DNA of 12,964 bases from Massilia sp. Its GTDB lineage: Bacteria > Pseudomonadota > Gammaproteobacteria > Burkholderiales > Burkholderiaceae_D. The position numbers and the translations under genes were made by a program. Of the stretch, positions 5,994 to 11,915 are shown in pieces. The stretch is taken from positions 2,811-15,774 of the forward strand of contig DOUW01000051.1 in assembly GCA_003520365.1 (NCBI GenBank), read 5' to 3'. Numbering within the stretch: position 1 is the first letter of the stretch; each line of letters begins with the position of its first letter. Under the pieces are notes generated by a model. It did not search any database, was not told the DNA's origin, and worked only from the letters and a program-made list of their open reading frames with translations.

Positions 5994-6523
5994 GTGTGTT
6001 CTCGATGAACGCGCCCTTGCGCATCGCCGTCCTCGGCGCCGAGTCGAGCGGCAAGTCGACCCTGTGCGAAGCGCTGGCCCGGCGCTACGCTACCCTCTGG
6101 GTGCCGGAATACCTGCGCGAATTCGTCGACACGATGGGGCGGGTGCCGTTCGAGGACGACCAGTTCGGCATCGCGCGCACCCAGCGCGAACGCGAGGACG
6201 CCGCCGCCGCGCAGGCAGGACGTTACCTGTTCTGCGACACCACGCCGCTGATGACGGCCCTCTACAGCCGCGTCTACTGGGGCAGGGTGGATGACCGACT
6301 GGGGGAACTGGCGCGCAGCCACGATTACGCGCTGACCCTGGTGACCGCCACGGATACGCCATGGACGCCGGACGGGCTGCAGCGCGAATCGGAAGAGGTG
6401 CGCCAGATGGTGCACCGGATGGTGCTGGCCGAGCTGAACGAACGGGGCATCCCGTTCGTGTTGATCAGCGGAGACCTGCCGCGGCGTCTGCGGCAGGTGG
6501 AGCTGGCGTTGGCAGCCCTTTAG
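5990..6523 (+). CDS. NadR-like P-loop ATPase/kinase, vitamin-trapping partner of the permease
   Basis: This 177-residue cytoplasmic protein resembles only the C-terminal ribosylnicotinamide kinase domain of NadR. The NMN adenylyltransferase and DNA-binding domains of NadR are absent. The Walker A motif GAESSGKST is at residues 16-24. It is followed by the NadR-type VPEYLREFVD block (about 38-47), an acidic DDQFGIARTQ segment, and FCDTTPLMTALYSRVYWG (about 83-100), which holds the Walker B-like Asp. The start codon overlaps the permease stop (ATGA), so the two are translationally coupled. By family precedent it phosphorylates nicotinamide riboside; by context (TPP riboswitch on the partner receptor) it may phosphorylate thiamine instead. 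The stop codon overlaps that of the receptor gene on the other strand, leaving no terminator between them. Confidence 0.85.
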   Translation: MSVFSMNAPLRIAVLGAESSGKSTLCEALARRYATLWVPEYLREFVDTMGRVPFEDDQFGIARTQREREDAAAAQAGRYLFCDTTPLMTALYSRVYWGRVDDRLGELARSHDYALTLVTATDTPWTPDGLQRESEEVRQMVHRMVLAELNERGIPFVLISGDLPRRLRQVELALAAL

Positions 6524-8664
6524 AAGTCGAACTGCGCCGACACGCGGAAGGTGCGCGGCGCGCCCGGCAGCAGGTAGCCGCCCAGTTGCTGGGTGACGTC
6601 GCGCCAGTAGAACTTGTCGAACAGGTTGTCGACGCGGGCGCGCAGGGTCACGTTCGTCGTTCCCATCTTCAGGCCGTAGGACGCGCCCAGGCCGAACACG
6701 TGGTAGCCCGGCACGTAGACCGTGTTCTCGGGATCGAAGGACTTCTTGCCGGCATACTGCCACTGGCCGCTGACTTTCAGGCCCGGCAGTGCCGGCACCG
6801 CATAGTCGGCCCACAGGGTCGTCTTCAGTTCCGGGACGTTGGTGGCGCGCTTGCCGTCGTAGCGGGCGTCGCCCGTGCCTTCCTGCTTCGCGCGCAGCGC
6901 CATCAGGGTCGCGCCGTAGGTCAGGTCGCCGCTGCTGCGCTGGGCCGCCAGTTCGAAGCCGCGGTGCTGCTGGTCGCCGTTGCGGACGAAGGTGTCCGCC
7001 GCGTTCGTGTACTCGAGGCCGGTCGTGATCTGAAACAGCGCGGCGCTCAAGGCGACGTCGCCGAACTGGCCCTTGGTGCCGAGCTCGAACTGCTTCGAGC
7101 GGTTCGGGCCCAGGTCCTCGTTCTCGTTGGTCGTGCCCATCTCGGCCACGCCGCCCGACTGCAGGCCGTGGGCGACGGTGCCGTAGACGTTCCAGTTCGG
7201 CGTCAGGCCGTAGACCAGCGAGACGCTCGGCAGCACATAACTGGCCTTGCTCGACGTCCAGCCCAGTTCCGGTTCCGGCAATTGGCTGCTGTCGATTTTG
7301 GTGTAGCGCAGGCCGGCGTGCAGGGTCAGTTCCGGCGTGAGCGTCACGATGTCCTGCACGAACAGCGAACGTTCGCGCTCGGTGTAGCGTTCCGAGACCG
7401 GGCCGGTGCTCGGGTTGCCCGGCGCCGGATCGACGATCAAATTGTTGTAGATGTTGCTGTAGCCGGCGTAGTCGTAGACGTAGTCGCCGTAGCTGTTGTG
7501 GCGCTCGGCGTACCCGAGGCCGGCGGTGAGCACGTGGCGCAGGCCGCCCAGCGCGAAGCGGCCCTGGACCTGGGCCTGGACGCCGAACGGGGTCTTGCGC
7601 TCGCCAACGCTCTGGTAGTCGTAGACGTCGTAGTCGCCGTTCGAGCAGAAGCCCGGATAGTAGCCGTCGCCCTCGTTGCTGCAGCCGTAAGGGAAGGCGG
7701 TGTAGTCGTCGCGCTTGAACCAGTGCTTGTTGGCGGTAACGGTGGCGCGCCAGTCGGCGTTGAGGCGATAGTCGAAGCGCAGGCCGAAGTTGGCGCTGTC
7801 GGTGTCGACCGGCCTGGTCCAGGGCTGGGCATTGAGCAGGGTCTTGGCCGAGACGCCGCGCGGCAGTGCGACACCGCGGATCAGCTGGTAGCCCGGCGCG
7901 GTGACCTGTTCCTTGTGCTGGAAGTCGGCATCGAGCTGGAGCAGGGCGTCCGGGCTGATCTGCCAGTCGAAGGCGCCGGACACGAACTGGCGCTCGCCAT
8001 CGGCCCCTTTGATGTAGGAGCGCAGGCGCTCGGCGGCGGCGTTCACGCGGTAGCCGAAGCGTTTATCGTCGAACCGCCCGCCGAGGTCGACGGCGCCATA
8101 CAGGGTGCCGCGCTCGCGCGCTTCGACGGTCGCCGAACGCAGATCGTTGTTGGTCGGGCGCTTGGTGACGAAGTTCAGGATGCCGCCCGGCGCCGCCAGG
8201 CCGGACTGCATGCCGGCCACGCCCTTGAGCAGCTCCAGTCGCTCCTTGTTCTCCAGCGGGATCTGGGTATCGGCGGGAATCGCGATGCCGTCCTTGCGGT
8301 AGCCCGAGTTATTGTTCAGCATGAAGCCGCGCACCGAGAACTGCTCGGCATAGCCGACCGCGTTGTAGGCGTCGCCGACCGAGGCGTCGTAGGCGAGGGC
8401 ATCGCTGGCGCTGCGGATCGACAGGTCCTGCATCCGTTCGCGGCCGAAGGCGCTCACCGAGGCCGGGGTGTCGATGATCGGCATGTCGGCGAAGCCGCCG
8501 ACGCTGGCGCGGTCGCTGACCGTCCACTTGCTGCCGCTGACGACCACCGAGGGGATGGCCTGCGCGTTTTCCACGGTCTCGTCGGAGGCGGCAGCGGAAC
8601 CGGATATGGCGAACGCCTGCGCGATCGCACAGGCGAGGAGGGAATGCTTGAATACAGGTTTCAT
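6520..8664 (-). CDS. TonB-dependent outer-membrane receptor under TPP riboswitch control
   Basis: This 714-residue receptor has a signal peptide (residues 1-26, ending SAAA) and a TonB-box-like stretch IPSVVVSG near residue 40. The N-terminal plug includes DTPASVSAF, SVRGFMLNN and LLKGVAGMQSGLAAPGGILNFVTKRP. A long 22-strand-type barrel follows, ending in Ala-Gln-Phe-Asp-Phe. By sequence it looks like the siderophore receptor class (FhuA/FpvA type). The riboswitch in its leader instead points to thiamine, a thiamine precursor or a thiamine complex as ligand. A loop around residues 330-350 holds two cysteines (YGCSNEGDGYYPGFC) that may form a disulfide. The ATG at 8664 is chosen because the signal peptide starts there; an in-frame start 26 codons upstream would add unlikely residues. 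No strong ribosome site is seen. The 3' end overlaps the kinase gene by four bases, tail to tail. Confidence 0.93.
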   Translation of the reverse strand: MKPVFKHSLLACAIAQAFAISGSAAASDETVENAQAIPSVVVSGSKWTVSDRASVGGFADMPIIDTPASVSAFGRERMQDLSIRSASDALAYDASVGDAYNAVGYAEQFSVRGFMLNNNSGYRKDGIAIPADTQIPLENKERLELLKGVAGMQSGLAAPGGILNFVTKRPTNNDLRSATVEARERGTLYGAVDLGGRFDDKRFGYRVNAAAERLRSYIKGADGERQFVSGAFDWQISPDALLQLDADFQHKEQVTAPGYQLIRGVALPRGVSAKTLLNAQPWTRPVDTDSANFGLRFDYRLNADWRATVTANKHWFKRDDYTAFPYGCSNEGDGYYPGFCSNGDYDVYDYQSVGERKTPFGVQAQVQGRFALGGLRHVLTAGLGYAERHNSYGDYVYDYAGYSNIYNNLIVDPAPGNPSTGPVSERYTERERSLFVQDIVTLTPELTLHAGLRYTKIDSSQLPEPELGWTSSKASYVLPSVSLVYGLTPNWNVYGTVAHGLQSGGVAEMGTTNENEDLGPNRSKQFELGTKGQFGDVALSAALFQITTGLEYTNAADTFVRNGDQQHRGFELAAQRSSGDLTYGATLMALRAKQEGTGDARYDGKRATNVPELKTTLWADYAVPALPGLKVSGQWQYAGKKSFDPENTVYVPGYHVFGLGASYGLKMGTTNVTLRARVDNLFDKFYWRDVTQQLGGYLLPGAPRTFRVSAQFDF

Positions 8665-8709
8665 GAGTTTGCTCGTTTTCGCGCACCGCGTCGGCGGCGC
8701 ACTGCTTTC

Positions 8710-8768
8710 AAAAAAGCCGGAGCCAACGTGGGGGAAGGGCAAACAAGGATGTCGAACTGCGTTGCGCT
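8710..8768 (-). terminator. Possible expression platform of the TPP riboswitch
   Basis: Downstream of the aptamer the minus-strand RNA can pair AGC(G)CAACG (8768-8760) with CGUUGGCU (8728-8721), one bulge, closing a long loop. CCGGC and then six U residues follow (8715-8710). This resembles a conditional terminator, although five bases separate the stem from the U-run. GAAGG of the aptamer's closing stem could alternatively pair with CCUUC at 8738-8734. The mechanism, termination or translation block, is not settled by the sequence. Confidence 0.35.
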
Positions 8769-8770
8769 TT

Positions 8771-8848
8771 CCTTCGCTGGCATTATCCAGATCAGGTACG
8801 AAGGGTATCTCTCACCCGGAACGCGAATTCCAGGACCCCTAGCGAAGG
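8771..8848 (-). promoter_or_regulatory. TPP riboswitch (THI-box) upstream of the TonB receptor gene
   Basis: Read on the minus strand this is a canonical thiamine pyrophosphate aptamer. The closing stem P1 is CCUUCGCU (8848-8841) with AGCGAAGG (8778-8771), fully paired. The conserved AGGGGU follows, then a variable P3 arm CCUGGAA/UUCCGGG, the UGAGA element, and the pyrophosphate-helix core ACCUGAUCUGGAUAAUGCC. The aptamer ends 106 bases before the receptor start. TPP riboswitches normally lower expression when the cell has enough TPP, so the receptor should be made when thiamine is short. Confidence 0.97.
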
Positions 8849-8852
8849 CGCG

Positions 8853-8892
8853 AGTGTACCACGGGCTTCTTGCGCCGTGGTGGTTCTGTCAA
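8853..8892 (-). promoter_or_regulatory. Candidate promoter elements for the riboswitch-receptor transcript
   Basis: On the minus strand a perfect TTGACA (8892-8887) and a good -10 TACACT (8858-8853) precede the aptamer. They are 28 bases apart, too far for an ordinary sigma-70 promoter. Between them lies the inverted repeat CCACGG/CCGTGG (8880-8875 and 8864-8859). The -10 is well placed, ending five bases before P1; the -35 pairing is doubtful. Confidence 0.3.
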
Positions 8893-8932
8893 TGGATGGG
8901 GGTGCGCGTCTCGGTCGCGAACAATTGATCCT

Positions 8933-8961
8933 CGTAGGGTGGACACCTGTGTCCACGCGGT
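8933..8961 (+). repeat. Palindromic repeat element, copy 1
   Basis: This 29-base element has constant arms CGTAGGGTG and CACGCGGT flanking a palindromic core. In this copy GTGGACAC (8939-8946) pairs with GTGTCCAC (8949-8956). It looks like a dispersed REP-type intergenic repeat. Confidence 0.8.
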
Positions 8962-9002
8962 ATGGCACAGACGATCAATCGAAACGTGACGATGGAAGGC
9001 TA

Positions 9003-9031
9003 CGTAGGGTGGGCTCTCGAGCCCACGCGGT
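9003..9031 (+). repeat. Palindromic repeat element, copy 2
   Basis: It has the same arms and orientation as the first copy, starting 70 bases further on. The core is GTGGGCTC/GAGCCCAC (9009-9016, 9019-9026). Core bases differ from the other copies only in matched pairs, so the hairpin is kept. Confidence 0.85.
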
Positions 9032-9120
9032 CTCACGGCTTGGGCAAATGGAACCTCAAGCGAAGCCCGGGCGGCTGGATGACGGGGAGTTCCTGTCGCG
9101 TTGCGGTATGCACCAGCACG

Positions 9121-9149
9121 ACCGCGTGGGTTCGAGAACCCACCCTACG
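9121..9149 (-). repeat. Palindromic repeat element, copy 3 (inverted)
   Basis: This is the same 29-base element in the opposite orientation. Its core GTGGGTTC/GAACCCAC differs from copy 2 by one compensatory base pair. It begins 11 bases beyond the stop codon of the VirK-like gene, so in that transcript it could act as a 3' end hairpin. With copy 2 it forms a head-to-head pair like those in REP clusters. Confidence 0.85.
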
Positions 9150-9160
9150 AAAAACACACC

Positions 9161-10120
9161 TCACGCCTCGGCCGCCTCGCGCAGCGGCGCCGCATGCCCG
9201 GAGTGCGCACGCCCGTGCAGCAGGTGGCGCTGCAGCGTCGTGCGCGCGGCGTCGCCGATCGTGCGCCAGTGTTCGCGGCGCTGGGCGGCGCGCTTGCGGT
9301 GCTTGGACGGCATGTCGGCCAACGGCTTCAGGTAGAAGGGAAGCGTGATGCGCCAGGTGTCGCCCGGGAGCTCGGTCCCGCCCAGGATTTTCCAGAAGCC
9401 GTCGTAGGCATTCGCGAAGTGCTTGAGTTCCAGCGGGTCGTAGGCGATGTGGGCGGTGCACTTGACCGCCGCCACCTGCTCCATGCCCAGGGCCTGGGCC
9501 ACGCCCTGCATCGCGGCGAAGCAGAAGAAGCTCGGGGAGTTGTTCGGGAAGGCATTCTCGAAGGCCTCGAAGGCCGCGCCGGAATCAAGCCAGCGTCCCT
9601 GGTTGCGGGCAACGAAGGGCAGCAGGCCGGCCGGCAGCCCGGCGATGGCGCCGTCGACCCAAGAGAAGGACAGCCGGTGCAGCACCTTGCCGTCGGCGAC
9701 CAGGGCGATGGTCAGGTCGCCCTCGGCGTTCATGCGCGAGGCCATCTCCAGGCGGATCAGGAAGCGGCTGCCGTTCGCCTCGTGCTGCCAGAGCGCCAGC
9801 CCGCCGCTCGCGTACACCGCCTGCTTGTAGGCGGCGTCGAAACTGCTGTCCTCGAAACGGTAGTGCGCCAGCACGCACTGCACGCGCTGGCGCGCGCTCA
9901 AGCCCTTGACCAGGTAATCGCGGTGGCTCAGGTGGTGGAACAGGTCGTCGCTTGCGACCGCGGCCAGGTGATTGCGCACGACGTCGAGCCGGCACAGCGC
10001 GGCGTGCTCGCGCCAGAACAGCAGCACGCGCGAACTACGCAGTACCGACAGCAGGCGCGAGGAGAGGGGCAACTGGCCGCGGCGGGCCAGCCAGTGCTTG
10101 GTCAGGTGAGCGAAAATCAT
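9161..10120 (-). CDS. VirK/YbjX family protein (DUF535)
   Basis: This 319-residue protein resembles the DUF535 family, which includes Salmonella VirK and E. coli YbjX. Supporting stretches are VQCVLAHYRFEDSSFD, SGGLALWQHEANGSRFLIRLEMASRMNAEGDLTIAL, VLHRLSFSWVDG and FKILGG-type aromatic segments near the C-terminus. Some members affect resistance to cationic peptides and outer-membrane lipid changes; the biochemical activity is unknown. It has no signal peptide and no clear membrane helix. The basic tail is rich in Arg and His. The ATG at 10120 is chosen because GGAG lies eight bases upstream. The frame stays open to a GTG at 10291, but that extension has no ribosome site and is less GC-rich than the gene. 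It is a single gene with palindromic repeat copy 3 at its 3' end. Confidence 0.82.
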   Translation of the reverse strand: MIFAHLTKHWLARRGQLPLSSRLLSVLRSSRVLLFWREHAALCRLDVVRNHLAAVASDDLFHHLSHRDYLVKGLSARQRVQCVLAHYRFEDSSFDAAYKQAVYASGGLALWQHEANGSRFLIRLEMASRMNAEGDLTIALVADGKVLHRLSFSWVDGAIAGLPAGLLPFVARNQGRWLDSGAAFEAFENAFPNNSPSFFCFAAMQGVAQALGMEQVAAVKCTAHIAYDPLELKHFANAYDGFWKILGGTELPGDTWRITLPFYLKPLADMPSKHRKRAAQRREHWRTIGDAARTTLQRHLLHGRAHSGHAAPLREAAEA

Positions 10121-10309
10121 GGTGGCGCTCCGTGAAAGGCGGTAGTCCACGCTATGGTGGCTTACCTCCCTGGCGCTGGCGGTGATATTGCTCAAGGGAA
10201 ATAAGTTCTTTGAAGCAATCTTTTCGACGCTACGACGGCGGTTCGCGAACACGGTGTCGGCTCCTTCAGGTGTGCTTTTCTCGTTGAACACTACGGTTCG
10301 TTTCTTGCC

Positions 10310-10318
10310 AGAATAGCA
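10310..10318 (-). promoter_or_regulatory. Extended -10 candidate for the VirK-like gene
   Basis: The minus strand reads TGCTATTCT, an extended -10 (TG-N-TATTCT), without a recognisable -35. Use of it would give a leader of about 180 bases before the ATG at 10120. The rest of the interval from 10121 to 10383 shows nothing else convincing besides the ribosome sites of the two flanking genes. Confidence 0.25.
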
Positions 10319-10383
10319 CGAGCCGCGCGCGGCCCCGCCGATTTTTGCCTGATACTGCCGGTTCGACGATGGCGGAGGACACC

Positions 10384-11082
10384 ATGACTTATGAACTGTT
10401 CTACTGGCCCAGCATCCAGGGCCGCGGCGAATTCGTCCGGCTGGCGCTGGAGGAAGCGGGCGTCGACTATGTGGATGTGGCGCGCGGCCCGAAGGGTGTC
10501 GAGAAACTGATGGCGGCGCTGAAGGAGGACGCGAGGCCGGCCTTTGCGCCGCCTTTCCTGCGTGTCGAGGGGATGACGATCGGCCAGACGGCGGCGATCC
10601 TGATGTTCATCGGCGAGCGCCATGGCCTGGCGCCGAACGACCCGGCGGGCCGGATCTGGACCCAGCAGCTGCAACTGACGATCGCCGACCTGGTCGCCGA
10701 GGCGCACGAGACCCACCATCCGGTCGGGGCCTCGCTCTACTACGAGGACCAGCAGCCCGAGGCCTTGCGCCGCGCACGGGAGTTCACGGCGCAGCGCATC
10801 CCCAAGTTCCTCGGCTATTTCGCCCGCGTGCTGGGGAAACAGGACTACCTGCTGGGACAGGAGGTGACCTATGCCGACCTGTCGCTGTTCCAGGCGCTCG
10901 AAGGCCTGGAGTACGCATTTCCGAAGGCGACGGCGAAAGAGCTGAAGCGCCATCCGCAGCTCGATGAACTGCGCCGGCGCGTCGCGGGCAGGCCACGCAT
11001 CGCCGCCTACCTGGCTTCGGATAGACGCATCCCCTTCAACGAAGAGGGGATCTTCCGCCGCTATCCGGAGCTCGACATCTAG
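10384..11082 (+). CDS. Glutathione S-transferase, sigma/pi-like
   Basis: This 232-residue soluble protein has the two-domain glutathione S-transferase layout. The N-terminal thioredoxin-like domain begins MTYELFYWPSIQGRGEFVRLAL; Tyr7 sits where sigma- and pi-class enzymes have the catalytic tyrosine. PPFLRVEG and IGQTAAILMFIG (about residues 57-76) form the glutathione-binding strand-turn-helix. The C-terminal helical domain contains QLQLTIADLVAEAHETHHP and the YLLGQEVTYADLSLFQ motif, which includes the conserved Asp of the N-capping box. It probably conjugates glutathione to electrophiles or reduces peroxides; the natural substrate cannot be told. GGAGG five bases before the ATG at 10384 fixes the start. 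It ends one base from the stop of the convergent aldo/keto reductase gene. Confidence 0.9.
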   Translation: MTYELFYWPSIQGRGEFVRLALEEAGVDYVDVARGPKGVEKLMAALKEDARPAFAPPFLRVEGMTIGQTAAILMFIGERHGLAPNDPAGRIWTQQLQLTIADLVAEAHETHHPVGASLYYEDQQPEALRRAREFTAQRIPKFLGYFARVLGKQDYLLGQEVTYADLSLFQALEGLEYAFPKATAKELKRHPQLDELRRRVAGRPRIAAYLASDRRIPFNEEGIFRRYPELDI

Positions 11083-11083
11083 G

Positions 11084-11896
11084 TCAATCCCACGCCGGTG
11101 CGAAGTCCGGGCTGACCAGGCGCTCGCCGCGTTCGAGGGCATCGATGGCGGCGACGGCGTCCGCATCGAGCTGCAGGCGGCTTGCTGCGAGATTGCTTTC
11201 GAGGTTGGCGCGCCGGGTCGAGGAGGGGATTACGGCGTAACCCTTCGCCAGCAGCCAGGCCAGCGTGACCTGGGCCGGCGTCGCCCCGATGCGGTCGGCG
11301 ATCGCCTGGATCGCCGGGTCGTCCAGCACCTTGCCGTAGGCGAGCGGCATGTAGGCCGTGACGTGGATCCCGTGCTCGCGCGCGAATGCGGCCACCGCGC
11401 GGTTCTGCAGGTAGGGGTGGAGTTCGACCTGGTTGGTGGCGATGTTCTGCGCGCCGACGGCGTCGATGGCTTCCCGCATCAGCGTGATCGTGAAGTTCGA
11501 GATGCCGATGGCACGCGTCAGGCCGCGCTCGCGCGCCGCCATCAGCGCGCGCATCGATTCGGCCACCGGGACCGCCGCGCCGGGCGAAGGCCAGTGGATC
11601 AGCGTCAGGTCGACCGTGTCCATGCGCAGCTTGCGCAGGCTTTCTTCCAGGCTCGGGATCAAGGCGTCGGCCGCCAGGTGTTCGGTCCAGATCTTGGTGG
11701 TGACGAAGACCTCGCCGCGCGCCACGCCGCTCTGCGCGAGGGCCTGGCCGACCTCGCTTTCGTTGCCGTAGATCTGGGCGGTGTCGATGTGGCGGTAGCC
11801 GAGGTCGAGGGCGTTGGCGACGCTGTCGATGGCCTGCTGGCCTTGCAGGCGGAAGGTGCCTGCGCCGATCTGGGGCATAGTCATTAGCTTGTTCAT
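11084..11896 (-). CDS. dkgB: Aldo/keto reductase, 2,5-didehydrogluconate reductase B type
   Basis: This 270-residue NADPH-dependent reductase closely resembles E. coli DkgB along its whole length (for example [39 protein letters not shown]). The AKR catalytic tetrad is present: Asp38, Tyr43, Lys68 and His101. DkgB reduces 2,5-diketo-D-gluconate and small aldehydes such as methylglyoxal in the cytoplasm. The ATG at 11896 is chosen because AAAGGA lies six bases upstream and the protein then matches the family start. It lies 19 bases behind the MFS gene on the same strand, so the two are probably one operon. The partnership suggests handling of a sugar acid or toxic aldehyde, though this is inference. 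It is convergent with the glutathione S-transferase gene with one base between stops, leaving no room for a terminator. Confidence 0.93.
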   Translation of the reverse strand: MNKLMTMPQIGAGTFRLQGQQAIDSVANALDLGYRHIDTAQIYGNESEVGQALAQSGVARGEVFVTTKIWTEHLAADALIPSLEESLRKLRMDTVDLTLIHWPSPGAAVPVAESMRALMAARERGLTRAIGISNFTITLMREAIDAVGAQNIATNQVELHPYLQNRAVAAFAREHGIHVTAYMPLAYGKVLDDPAIQAIADRIGATPAQVTLAWLLAKGYAVIPSSTRRANLESNLAASRLQLDADAVAAIDALERGERLVSPDFAPAWD

Positions 11897-11915
11897 GTGG
11901 TTTCCTTTGTTGTGA

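Larger units (their letters stand above)
8849..9160. other. Gene-free interval between receptor and VirK-like genes
   Basis: No plausible gene lies in these 312 bases. They hold the receptor promoter region (8853-8892) and three copies of a 29-base palindromic element (8933-8961, 9003-9031, 9121-9149). Open frames across it show no family resemblance and read through the repeats. Confidence 0.8.

Noticed and set aside
6361..8928. 855-codon plus-strand open frame opposite the TonB receptor gene
   Set aside because: It is a shadow of the receptor gene in high-GC DNA. It also reads through the riboswitch and has no ribosome site or family resemblance.
8933..9149. Three repeats considered as a small CRISPR array
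   Set aside because: Spacing is irregular (70 and 118 bases), one copy is inverted, the cores vary in a compensatory way, and no cas genes are present.
10121..10291. 57-codon N-terminal extension of the VirK-like gene from a GTG at 10291
   Set aside because: It has no ribosome site, it is less GC-rich than the gene, and a good GGAG precedes the ATG at 10120.
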